Notes under the pieces: generated by a model | Seen by the model: the letters and a program-made list of their open reading frames with translations, nothing else | Databases searched by the model: none | Told to the model about the DNA's origin: nothing | Assembly (NCBI RefSeq): GCF_049844995.1 | Contig: NZ_JBNCMC010000001.1 | Location: 124,001 to 188,000, forward strand | Origin: Luteimicrobium sp049844995 | Lineage (GTDB): Bacteria; Actinomycetota; Actinomycetes; Actinomycetales; Cellulomonadaceae | Direction of reading: 5' to 3' | Length of the DNA: 64,000 nucleotides | Shown: in pieces, positions 53,533 to 63,768 of the stretch | Layout of the letters: each line of letters begins with the position of its first letter | Numbering within the stretch: position 1 is the stretch's first letter | Translations under genes and position numbers: made by a program

Positions 53533-54366
53533 CTACTTCGAGGCGTCGGAGAAGGGGTCGGTACCCGCGGGCACGGTCGCGTACTGCAGGCTCGGCGGCG
53601 GAGCGGCCGGCAGGGACAACGAGTCGTCGTCCTTGACCTTCCAGCCCAGGTCGACGGCCTGCACGTACTGCTGGTAGACGGCGATCTCGGGCGACCGGTC
53701 GAGCGCGGCGCGCAGCGAGTCAGGGTCCCCGATGGCGGAGACCTTGAAGGGTGGCGAGTAGAGCCGCCCGCCCAGCGAGAGCACGTTGCCGACGCACCGG
53801 AACGCGGTGGTCGCGGTGACGCGCTGGTCCTGCAGCATCATGGCCTCCGCTCCCCCGGCCCACAGCGCGTTGATCACGGCCTGCACGTCCTGCTGGTGCA
53901 CGACGAGGTCGTCGGGCGTGATCTCGGCGGGATAGTTGCCGGTGCTGGGTGCGTCCGTGAGGGAGACGACGACGCCGGGCCCGGTCACCGCGGTGAGGCC
54001 CGCCTCGACGCTGCCGTTGCGCATGGTGGTGGCGTCGCCCGTGGGAACCGCGCCGGGCTCCGCGTCGGTGAGCTGGTCGACCTCCGAACGCAGACCGTCC
54101 ACGTGACCCGACAGCGCGTCCGCGCGGTTCTCCTCGGACTCGACGAGCTGCGGCAGGTCCTGCGGGTGGCGGCGCTCGGTGCCGCGGGCGAGCTGGGCCG
54201 ACGCCGTGAAGAGGACGCCCGCGAGCGCGAGGACGAGAGCGACCGAGAGCGCGGCACGAACCCGCCGCGGCGCGAGGCGGGCGCGCAGCGCGGCCCAGAG
54301 ACGACGGGGCTCGGGGCGGCCGTCGCGCGGCGCCTGCTCGCCCGCTCCGGAGGTCATGGCGCCCAT
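53533..54366 (-). CDS. DUF881 membrane-anchored protein
   Basis: The protein has about 277 residues: a basic N-terminal segment, one membrane helix (about 39-59, VRAALSVALVLALAGVLFTA), a coiled-coil stretch (LVESEENRADALSGHVDGLRSEVDQL) and the DUF881 domain (GLTAVTGPGVVVSLTDAP, DLVVHQQDVQAVINALWAGGAEAMMLQDQRV, FKVSAIGDPDSLRAAL). DUF881 proteins are found next to division genes in Gram-positives; the role is unclear. ATG 54366 and ATG 54357 are both possible. Confidence 0.9.
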   Translation of the reverse strand: MGAMTSGAGEQAPRDGRPEPRRLWAALRARLAPRRVRAALSVALVLALAGVLFTASAQLARGTERRHPQDLPQLVESEENRADALSGHVDGLRSEVDQLTDAEPGAVPTGDATTMRNGSVEAGLTAVTGPGVVVSLTDAPSTGNYPAEITPDDLVVHQQDVQAVINALWAGGAEAMMLQDQRVTATTAFRCVGNVLSLGGRLYSPPFKVSAIGDPDSLRAALDRSPEIAVYQQYVQAVDLGWKVKDDDSLSLPAAPPPSLQYATVPAGTDPFSDASK

Positions 54367-54501
54367 TGTCGCAGGGCCGGCACGGTGCTCCCTGCACGGA
54401 CCGCTACGCTGGGGTCCTGCCTGGCGGGTCGATGACGACCCCCTCAGGCGAACCGTCCGAGATGAATGCCGGCCCCGGCCGCCAGAGCAAGGAACTCTCC
54501 C

Positions 54502-54777
54502 GTGCCCGAGTCCAAGCGCCGCAAGAAGAAGTCCGCCAGCAGCACCGGCTCGGCCGCAGCCGTGTCCGTGCCGTCGGCCCACCACCAGACGGGCAACCCG
54601 TCCTGGTTCGTCCCCGTCGTGCTGGGGCTGATGGTCGTCGGCCTCGCCTGGGTCGTGGTCTTCTACCTCACGAGCGGCAAGTCCGACCTGCCCATCCCCG
54701 CCATCGGCCGCTGGAACCTCGCGGTCGGCTTCGGGCTCATGATCACCGGCTTCGGGATGCTCACGCGCTGGAAGTGA
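54502..54777 (+). CDS. crgA: Cell division protein CrgA
   Basis: The 91-residue protein has a basic N-terminus (PESKRRKKK), a linker, and two membrane helices (about 33-55 and 67-86) joined by a short loop (GKSDLPIPAIGRW); NPSWFVPVVLGLMVVGLAW is the signature. CrgA recruits FtsI and other divisome parts and tunes septum formation. The GTG at 54502 matches known CrgA N-termini and has AAGGAA upstream. The DnaA-box cluster follows. Confidence 0.93.
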   Translation: MPESKRRKKKSASSTGSAAAVSVPSAHHQTGNPSWFVPVVLGLMVVGLAWVVVFYLTSGKSDLPIPAIGRWNLAVGFGLMITGFGMLTRWK

Positions 54778-54809
54778 TCACGGCGGATGTCCCCAGCGGT
54801 GGACGACGG

Positions 54810-54881
54810 TGTGGATAACTACACGGATGTAACTCCACACCTGTGAGTAACCCTGGGGAGAGTCGCCCCGCCTGTGGATAA
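54810..54881. promoter_or_regulatory. Cluster of three DnaA boxes between crgA and rhomboid
   Basis: TGTGGATAA occurs at 54810-54818 and 54873-54881, each the exact complement of the strong DnaA box TTATCCACA. TGTGAGTAA at 54842-54850 differs by one base. The three sites are evenly spaced (32 and 31 bases) and in the same orientation. Confidence 0.6.
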
Positions 54882-54886
54882 CAGGG

Positions 54887-55762
54887 TCAGACGGAGGCGT
54901 ACTTGAGCGCCGCCAGCACCACGAGCAGCACGAGCATCAGCGCCACCGCGCCCCAGCTCACCAGAGCCCGCCGCTCCCGCGGCGCGTAGGCGAAGGCGGC
55001 GCCGAGCGCGAGCCCGGCGATCATCCCGCCGAGGTGCGCCTGCCACGCGACGTTGGCGATGAAGAACCCGAGCGCGAAGTTCACGACGATCAGCCCGACC
55101 ATCTGCGTCGCCTGCAGTCCGCGCTGGCGCAGCACGGGGATAGCGGCGCCGAACAGGCCGAAGACCGCCCCCGACGCGCCGATGGCCGCCGTGTACCACG
55201 CCCGATCGTGGGGCCCGCCCGCGAGCAGCAGCACGCCGACCGATCCGGCCACCGCGGTCACCAAGAACAGCGCGAGGAAGCGCGCCCGGCCGAGCAGCGG
55301 CTCGAGGAACTGGCCCATGATCCAGAGGGCGTACATGTTGAACAGGATGTGGAGCGGGTTCGTGCTGTGCAGGAACGCCGTCGTGAGGAAGCGCCACTGC
55401 TCGTGCTGGGCGATGAACGGGGCGAACGCCCACCGGTCCGTCCACGACCCGTTCGTCACGAGCTGCAGGATCCAGCTCACAGCACAGATCCCGATGAGCG
55501 TCAGGGTGACGACGGGGCGTCCGGAGCGCAAGGGCGCGCCGTAGGCCGTCCGGGGCGTGGGCGCGTTCTTCTGCCCCTCACGCACGCAGTCGACGCACTG
55601 GATCCCGACGGCCGCCGGGCGCTGGCACTCCGGGCACGCCGGACGCCCGCACCGCTGGCAGCGCACGTACGACACCCGGTCCGGGTGCCGAGGGCAGACC
55701 GGGACGTCGGTCGGTACGGGACCGCCCGACCCGTAGGGGCCGGGCGGCGTCGGGGCGGACAG
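54887..55762 (-). CDS. Rhomboid intramembrane serine protease with N-terminal zinc finger, probable CTG start
   Basis: The protein has about 291 residues. A B-box-like zinc finger (CPRHPDRVSYVRCQRCGRPA then CPEC and CVDC) precedes six to seven membrane helices. HILFNMYALWIMGQFLEP, the serine motif GASGAVFGLFGA and the histidine in AHLGGMIAGLALG are the rhomboid signature. The frame has no ATG, GTG or TTG before the first zinc-finger cysteine. CTG codons at 55768 (overlapping the ppiA stop as CTGA) and 55762 (giving SAPTPPGPY) are the only near-cognate starts. It is coupled to ppiA. Confidence 0.85.
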   Translation of the reverse strand: MSAPTPPGPYGSGGPVPTDVPVCPRHPDRVSYVRCQRCGRPACPECQRPAAVGIQCVDCVREGQKNAPTPRTAYGAPLRSGRPVVTLTLIGICAVSWILQLVTNGSWTDRWAFAPFIAQHEQWRFLTTAFLHSTNPLHILFNMYALWIMGQFLEPLLGRARFLALFLVTAVAGSVGVLLLAGGPHDRAWYTAAIGASGAVFGLFGAAIPVLRQRGLQATQMVGLIVVNFALGFFIANVAWQAHLGGMIAGLALGAAFAYAPRERRALVSWGAVALMLVLLVVLAALKYASV

Positions 55763-55764
55763 TC

Positions 55765-56304
55765 TCAGTCCTCGATCGTGACCGACTCGAGCACGATGTC
55801 GTCGACGGGACGGTCGCCGGGGCGCACCGGCGTCTTCCCGATCGCGTCGACGACCGCACGGCTCTCGTCGTCCGCGACCCGGCCGAAGATGGTGTGCTTG
55901 CCCGTGAGCCACGGGGTCGCGACGGTCGTGATGAAGAACTGCGAGCCGTTCGTGCCCTCGGTCTCGCCGGTCACCGGGTTGCGGCGCTTGCCGGCGTTCG
56001 CCATGGCCAGGAGGTAGGGCTGGTCGAACTGGAGCTCGGGGTGGATCTCGTCGTTGAACGTGTAGCCCGGGCCGCCGGTGCCCGTGCCGAGCGGGTCGCC
56101 GCCCTGGATCATGAAGTCGTCGATCACGCGGTGGAAGACCACGCCCTGGTACAGCGGGTCATTGCGCTCGGCGCCCGTGCGGGGGTCGGTCCAGGTCTTG
56201 GTGCCGGTGGCGAGCCCCGTGAAGTTCGCGACGGTCTTCGGCGCGTGGTTCTCGAGGAGCTCGAGCCGGATGTCGCCTGCATTGGTGTGGAGGGTTGCGA
56301 ACAT
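55765..56304 (-). CDS. ppiA: Cyclophilin-type peptidyl-prolyl cis-trans isomerase
   Basis: The 179-residue cytosolic protein has the cyclophilin core: VVFHRVIDDFMIQGGDPLGTGTGGPGYTFNDE with the catalytic arginine in FHRV, LAMANAGKRRNPVTGETEGTNGSQFFIT, and KHTIFGRV. It speeds proline isomerisation in protein folding. The ATG start is at 56304. Gene position matches M. tuberculosis ppiA. Confidence 0.95.
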   Translation of the reverse strand: MFATLHTNAGDIRLELLENHAPKTVANFTGLATGTKTWTDPRTGAERNDPLYQGVVFHRVIDDFMIQGGDPLGTGTGGPGYTFNDEIHPELQFDQPYLLAMANAGKRRNPVTGETEGTNGSQFFITTVATPWLTGKHTIFGRVADDESRAVVDAIGKTPVRPGDRPVDDIVLESVTIED

Positions 56305-56394
56305 GCGGCCATTCTCGCATGCGAGCGTGTCGGACTCGGTGGCAGAGTGGGAGGTCAGGGACCGTTACCCGACAGCCTCAGGAGTAGGAGCACC

Positions 56395-57408
56395 ATGGCC
56401 AAGCGCACCGCGGTGGACACCGAGCACCTCAAGGACCAGGCGGCACAGCTCGCCGGGCAGGCGCAGGACGCGGCCTCCGCCGCGAAGGACGCCGCGATCG
56501 CCGCCAAGGACTGGACGGCGCCACGGGTCGAGGCCTTCCTCGAGTGGCTCAAGCCTCGCGTCGAGGACGCCTACCGCCAGAGCCTGCAGGCGGCCGCGCC
56601 CCAGGTGGAGAAGGCGGCCGTCAAGGCCGGCCCGGTTATCGACACGGCGCACGACAGGCTGATCGACGAGTTCCTCCCCCGCATCGTGGCGCGGATCAAC
56701 ACGCTCGCCACGCAGGCCGGCGAGGGCGCCGGACGTGCGACGGAGGTCGGCCTGACGGCCGGCGCGGACGCGCTCAACAAGGCCCCCGAGAAGGTGGCCG
56801 AGGTCGCCAAGGCCGCCGCCGAGTCGGTCGGAGCCGAGACCGTCGGCGGTGCCGAGGCCGTCCGCGGCGCCGTCGACGCCGCGACCACGAAGGCCGCCAA
56901 GCTCGCCGATTCCACCGACGGCGGCGGCAAGTCCCACAAGAAGTGGTGGCTCTTCGGCCTCCTCGCGGCTGGCCTCGCGGCGTACGGCGCGTGGCGCCGG
57001 TCCCGTCCGCAGGTGGACCCGTGGGCTGAGCCCGGCCCGACGCCGTCCCACAGCTTCGGCGCGCTCGTCGACAACACCAAGCAGGCCGCGGGCGACGCCG
57101 CGGAGGCCGTGGGCGAGGCCGCCGGGGCGACGGTCGCTCGCGGGCGGGACGCGCGAGAGAAGGTCACGGACGCCGCCGGCGACCTGGGCGACAAGGTGAG
57201 CGAGGCGACCGAGGACCTCACGGACAAGGTCTCCGAGGCCGTCGACCAGGCGGTCAGCGCCACCAGGAAGGCGGCCTCGAAGGCCACGCCGCGGGCGCGC
57301 AAGCCGCGTGAGACCACGGACCCGAAGCCCTCGGACGCCGTGGAGTCGGCCGCCGACAAGGCCGCGGAGACCATCACCGGCGTGGACTCGGAGGACAAGC
57401 CCTCCTGA
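56395..57408 (+). CDS. Ala/Lys-rich amphipathic-helix membrane protein
   Basis: The 337-residue protein starts at ATG 56395 with AGGAG upstream. Residues 1-180 and 225-337 are Ala-rich heptad-like helices of LEA/apolipoprotein character (for example QAQDAASAAKDAAIAAKDW and GDLGDKVSEATEDLTDKVSE), around one short membrane segment near 185-202 (WWLFGLLAAGLAAYGAWRR). No domain is certain. It could be an envelope-associated or stress protein. Confidence 0.7.
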   Translation: MAKRTAVDTEHLKDQAAQLAGQAQDAASAAKDAAIAAKDWTAPRVEAFLEWLKPRVEDAYRQSLQAAAPQVEKAAVKAGPVIDTAHDRLIDEFLPRIVARINTLATQAGEGAGRATEVGLTAGADALNKAPEKVAEVAKAAAESVGAETVGGAEAVRGAVDAATTKAAKLADSTDGGGKSHKKWWLFGLLAAGLAAYGAWRRSRPQVDPWAEPGPTPSHSFGALVDNTKQAAGDAAEAVGEAAGATVARGRDAREKVTDAAGDLGDKVSEATEDLTDKVSEAVDQAVSATRKAASKATPRARKPRETTDPKPSDAVESAADKAAETITGVDSEDKPS

Positions 57409-57445
57409 CCGACGCCGGCACGGTCCGGCGCAGAAGCAAACGCAG

Positions 57446-57481
57446 AACGACCCGGGACATCCAGTGATGTCCCGGGTCGTT
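57446..57481. terminator. Bidirectional terminator between the Ala-rich gene and tRNA-Ala
   Basis: AACGACCCGGGACAT (57446-57460) and ATGTCCCGGGTCGTT (57467-57481) form a perfect 15-bp stem with loop CCAGTG. T-rich bases follow on the minus side, suiting the tRNA-Ala transcript, while the plus side serves the upstream gene. Confidence 0.8.
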
Positions 57482-57490
57482 CGCTGTGGG

Positions 57491-57563
57491 TGGAGCCAAG
57501 GGGACTCGAACCCCTAACCCCCTGCTTGCAAAGCAGGTGCGCTACCAATTGCGCCATGGCCCC
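57491..57563 (-). tRNA. tRNA-Ala (anticodon TGC)
   Basis: The minus strand folds with acceptor GGGGCCA/TGGCTCC (one G-T pair), D arm GCGCAATTGGTAGCGC, anticodon loop TTTGCAA (anticodon TGC) and T loop TTCGAGT. CCA is not encoded. Confidence 0.96.
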
Positions 57564-57579
57564 GGACGCGGAGCCGATG

Positions 57580-57699
57580 TCATTCGAAGGTGTCGGTGAC
57601 CTCGGCCCAGAGATCGCGTGCGCCGTCGTCGCCCGACAGTCTCCGCCAGACGAGGATCCCGACGCCCGCGGCGATCGCGAGCAGCAAGAGCTTCTTCAT
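57580..57699 (-). CDS. DLW-39 family protein (39 residues)
   Basis: The frame between the two tRNA genes gives exactly 39 residues: a hydrophobic helix MKKLLLLAIAAGVGILVWRR followed by LSGDDGARDLWAEVTDTFE. The DLW motif and length match the actinobacterial DLW-39 family. AGGGGGA lies just before the ATG at 57699. It is a tiny membrane-anchored protein of unknown role, and this position (between tRNA-Ile and tRNA-Ala) is usual for it. Confidence 0.9.
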   Translation of the reverse strand: MKKLLLLAIAAGVGILVWRRLSGDDGARDLWAEVTDTFE

Positions 57700-57725
57700 A
57701 CGTCCCCCTTCGATGGGTTCGGTGG

Positions 57726-57799
57726 TGGGCCTAAGAGGACTTGAACCTCTGACCTCTTCGTTATCAGCGAAGCGCTCTAACCGTCTGAGCTATAGGCCC
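57726..57799 (-). tRNA. tRNA-Ile (anticodon GAT)
   Basis: The minus strand folds with acceptor GGGCCTA/TAGGCCC, D arm GCTCAGACGGTTAGAGC, anticodon stem TTCGC.../...GCGAA-like around CTGATAA (anticodon GAT) and T loop TTCAAGT. CCA is not encoded. Confidence 0.96.
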
Positions 57800-57907
57800 G
57801 AAGTCGCACCCGGGGTGCGACGCGACCGCTCCCACGCGCAAAACAGCCGTTCGGCGGGGGTGCGGCGCACTGAGACTACCCCACGCGCGCCACGTCCCCC
57901 AAACCGA

Positions 57908-58789
57908 TCAGTCGTCCGTGAGGGTGACGTGCACCCCACCCACGAGGGCCGCGGCGATGTTGTAGAGGAACGCGCCGAGCGTCGACAGCGCGGTGATCAG
58001 GACGATGTTCGCGACCGCGATCAGCGTGGCCAGCGACATGGTGCGCGAGAACGCCACGTACTGGAGCACGTTCACCTTCGTCTCGTCGCCCACGACCGAC
58101 GCGACGAGGTCGTTGACGTTCGCGAACAGGTGCATCCCGTTGAGGATCGTCCAGACGACCGCAGCCGCCACGACCGTGATGATGCCGACCGCGATGGACA
58201 GCAGGAACGCCATCTTCATGACGGACCACGGGTTGACGCGTGAGACCACGAGCCGGACCCGGCGGGCCGAGCCGGCGTGCGCCGTCGTCGTCTGCAGCGC
58301 GGGCTGCGGCTGCGCCTGCGCCTGCGGCTGGGCAGGCGGCTGCTGCGCGGCGGCGTAGCCGGCCGCGCCCGCGTAGGCGTACTGCTGCTGCCCGGCGGGC
58401 TGGGCCGCCGGCTGCGAAGTCTGACGGACGGGCTGAGCGGCGGCCGGCTCCTGCTGGGCGGCGGCCGACGGCGTCGCCACCACGGGCGTGGCACCCGTCT
58501 CCAGGCCGCCCTCACCGGTGACCACCGACGTGACCTTCTTGGCCGCCTTCCGCATGGCCGCGAGCGTCGCGGTCACGCTGCCCGAACCGCCCTCGGAGCT
58601 CTCACCCGGCCCGCTCGGTGACTCGGCCGCGGCTCGCTCGTAGCGCTGGTGCGTACGGTCGTCCGTCGCCACCGACGACGGCGGGGGAGGCGGCACCGCG
58701 ACGTGGCCCTGCAACGTCGGCAGGTCGGGCCGGGGCGCGGGCGACTGCGGTGTGATCGCCGGGGGAGCGCTGCGCTTCTCGTCGGTCAT
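57908..58789 (-). CDS. DUF3566 membrane protein
   Basis: The 293-residue protein has a long disordered N-terminal half rich in Pro, Ala and Gln (residues 1-170) and the DUF3566 domain (about 175-293) with VRLVVSRVNPWSVMKMAFLLSIAVGI and two membrane helices. The second ATG (58789) has AGGATGAGG upstream and is preferred over the ATG at 58798, which overlaps the gyrA stop. The gene always follows gyrA in actinobacteria (Rv0007 in M. tuberculosis); its role is unknown. Confidence 0.9.
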   Translation of the reverse strand: MTDEKRSAPPAITPQSPAPRPDLPTLQGHVAVPPPPPSSVATDDRTHQRYERAAAESPSGPGESSEGGSGSVTATLAAMRKAAKKVTSVVTGEGGLETGATPVVATPSAAAQQEPAAAQPVRQTSQPAAQPAGQQQYAYAGAAGYAAAQQPPAQPQAQAQPQPALQTTTAHAGSARRVRLVVSRVNPWSVMKMAFLLSIAVGIITVVAAAVVWTILNGMHLFANVNDLVASVVGDETKVNVLQYVAFSRTMSLATLIAVANIVLITALSTLGAFLYNIAAALVGGVHVTLTDD

Positions 58790-58794
58790 CCGCC

Positions 58795-61431
<2,637 letters not shown>

Positions 61432-61526
61432 GAAATTCCTCTGTTCTCCTCGTGGGTTCCTGGCGCCTTCCGTGCCCTGTACATCGCGCCGTCATCCAGA
61501 CGACCTCATGTACAGGACCACAGAGG

Positions 61527-63617
61527 TCAGATGTCCAGGAACCTCACGTCCTTCGCGTTGCGCTGGATGAAGCTGCGCCGCGACTCCACGTCCTCGCCCA
61601 TGAGCACCGAGAAGACCTCGTCCGCCGCAGCCGCGTCGTCGAGCGTGACCTGGAGCAGCGTCCGGTGCTCGGGGTCCATCGTCGTGGTCCACAGCTCCGT
61701 GTAGTCCATCTCGCCCAGACCCTTGTAGCGCTGGATCCCGTTGTCCTTGGGGAGTCGCTTGTTGTGGGCCTGACCGTCGGCGACGACCGCGTCCCGCTCC
61801 CGGTCGCTGTACACGTAGTCGTGCTCGGCGTTCGACCACTTGATCCGGTACAGCGGCGGCTGCGCGAGGAAGACGTGCCCGTTCTCGATGAGGGGGCGCA
61901 TGTAGCGGAACAGCAGCGTGAGGAGGAGGGTGCAGATGTGCTTGCCGTCGACGTCCGCGTCGGCCATCAGCACGATCTTGTGGTACCGCAGCTTGGCGAG
62001 GTCGAAGTCTTCGCCGATCCCCGTGCCGAACGCCGTGATGAGCGCCTGTACCTCCTGGTTCGAGAGAGCCTTGTCGAGGCGCGCCCGCTCCACGTTGAGG
62101 ATCTTTCCGCGGATCGGCAGGATCGCCTGGTTCTGGGGGTTGCGCCCGCGCACGGCCGAGCCACCTGCAGAGTCGCCCTCGACGATGAAGACCTCGCAGT
62201 CCTCCGGACGGTTCGACTGGCAGTCCTTGAGCTTTCCCGGCATCCCGCCCGACTCGAGCAGCCCCTTGCGGCGGGTGGCCTCGCGCGCCTTGCGCGCGGC
62301 CATGCGCGCGGCGGAGGCCTGGATCGCCTTGCGGATGATGTCGCGCGCCTCGTTCGGGTGCGAGTCGAGCCAGTCGCCGAGCTGCTCGTTCACGACGCGC
62401 TGCACGAAGGTCTTCGCCTCGGTGTTCCCGAGCTTGGTCTTGGTCTGGCCCTCGAACTGAGGCTCGCCCAGCTTGATCGACAGGACGGCCGTCAGGCCCT
62501 CGCGGATGTCGTCGCCCGTGAGGTTGTCGTCCTTCTCCTTGAGGATGCCCTTGTCCTTCGCGTACCGGTTGATCAGCGAGGTCAGCGCGGCGCGGAACCC
62601 CTCCTCGTGGGTGCCGCCCTCCGTGGTCGCGATGGTGTTCGCGTAGGTGAAGACCGACTCGGAGTACGCCGTCGTCCACTGCATCGCGATCTCGACCGAG
62701 ATGCGCTTGTCCGTGTCCTCGGACTCGAAGTCGATGATCTCCGGGTTGACGATCTCCACGCGCTTCGCTGCGTTGAGGTGCCGCACGTAGTCGATCAGTC
62801 CGTCGTCGTACCGGTAGCTCACGGTGAGCGCGCCGCTCGCGTTGGCGGTGGGCGTCTCGCCGGGCTCGTGGACGACCTCGGCGCCGTCCTCCATGGTCCC
62901 GGCCGTTCCCACGACCTCGTCCGTCAGCAGGTCCTGGTGCTGCGTGCGCTCGTCCGTGAGCGTGATGCGCAGGCCCTTGTTGAGGAACGCGTACTGCTGG
63001 AACCGGGCGCGCAGCGTCTCGAAGTCGTACTCCGTCGTCTCGAAGATCGCCGGGTCCGCCCAGAACGTCTGCGTCGTCCCTGTCTCCGTCGACTCCTCGC
63101 CGCGGACCAGCCCCGTCATCGGCGTGCCGCCGTTGCCGAACTCCTGCCGCCAGACGTAGCCCTCGCGCCGCACCTCGGTGAGCATCCGCGTCGACAGCGC
63201 GTTCACCACGGACACGCCGACGCCGTGCAGGCCGCCCGACACCGTGTAGCCGCCGCCACCGAACTTGCCGCCCGCGTGGAGGATGGTCATGACGACCTCG
63301 ACCGTGGGCTTGCCCTGCGTGGGGTGCATGGCGACGGGGATGCCACGGCCGTTGTCGATCACCCGGACGCCGCCGTCCGGCAGGATCGTCACGTCCACGT
63401 GGTCCGCATAGCCGGCCAGCGCCTCGTCGACCGAGTTGTCGACGATCTCCGTCACCAGGTGGTGAAGCCCTCGCTCGCCCGTCGAGCCGATGTACATGCC
63501 CGGCCGCTTGCGGACGGCCTCGAGGCCCTCCAGCACGGTGATGGCGCTGGCGTCGTACGTGCCGCCCGGCTCACCACCTGTGGTCTCGGAACCTGGGTTA
63601 CCGGTCGTTTCCGTCAC
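61527..63617 (-). CDS. gyrB: DNA gyrase subunit B
   Basis: The 696-residue ATPase subunit has KRPGMYIGSTGERGLHHLVTEIVDNSVDEA and VIDNGRGIPV in the ATP site, GLHGVGVSVVNALS, and the Toprim motifs EVFIVEGDSAGGSA and MADADVDGKHI with metal-binding acids, then GLGEMDYTELWTTTMDP. The GTG start at 63617 gives an N-terminal extension of about 25 Gly/Thr/Glu-rich residues, common in actinobacteria. Confidence 0.97.
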   Translation of the reverse strand: MTETTGNPGSETTGGEPGGTYDASAITVLEGLEAVRKRPGMYIGSTGERGLHHLVTEIVDNSVDEALAGYADHVDVTILPDGGVRVIDNGRGIPVAMHPTQGKPTVEVVMTILHAGGKFGGGGYTVSGGLHGVGVSVVNALSTRMLTEVRREGYVWRQEFGNGGTPMTGLVRGEESTETGTTQTFWADPAIFETTEYDFETLRARFQQYAFLNKGLRITLTDERTQHQDLLTDEVVGTAGTMEDGAEVVHEPGETPTANASGALTVSYRYDDGLIDYVRHLNAAKRVEIVNPEIIDFESEDTDKRISVEIAMQWTTAYSESVFTYANTIATTEGGTHEEGFRAALTSLINRYAKDKGILKEKDDNLTGDDIREGLTAVLSIKLGEPQFEGQTKTKLGNTEAKTFVQRVVNEQLGDWLDSHPNEARDIIRKAIQASAARMAARKAREATRRKGLLESGGMPGKLKDCQSNRPEDCEVFIVEGDSAGGSAVRGRNPQNQAILPIRGKILNVERARLDKALSNQEVQALITAFGTGIGEDFDLAKLRYHKIVLMADADVDGKHICTLLLTLLFRYMRPLIENGHVFLAQPPLYRIKWSNAEHDYVYSDRERDAVVADGQAHNKRLPKDNGIQRYKGLGEMDYTELWTTTMDPEHRTLLQVTLDDAAAADEVFSVLMGEDVESRRSFIQRNAKDVRFLDI

Positions 63618-63691
63618 GTTGCGACAACTCTCCCGTCATGGCTCGCGCGTGCCCTCACCACCGGTGGGCCACGCGCGTCGATTCACCCCAC

Positions 63692-63697
63692 AGTCTA
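63692..63697 (-). promoter_or_regulatory. Weak -10 candidate (TAGACT) for gyrB
   Basis: On the minus strand TAGACT fits TANNNT about 75 bases upstream of the gyrB start. The -35 is not clear. Confidence 0.3.
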
Positions 63698-63732
63698 CCT
63701 GGGAATCCCTGGAAATGCCGGGAACCGGGGGC

Positions 63733-63741
63733 TTATCCACA
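63733..63741. promoter_or_regulatory. Perfect DnaA box near gyrB
   Basis: TTATCCACA is the strong DnaA box. It lies between gyrB and the DUF721 gene, 116 bases before the gyrB start codon, and suggests DnaA control of gyrB or the outer edge of the origin region. Confidence 0.6.
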
Positions 63742-63768
63742 GCGCTCTCCACAACCTCCACGCGCCCC

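Noticed and set aside
54780..54886. Chromosomal origin at the DnaA-box cluster
   Set aside because: Only three boxes and no AT-rich unwinding region are seen. The gene order places oriC beyond the right edge next to dnaA.
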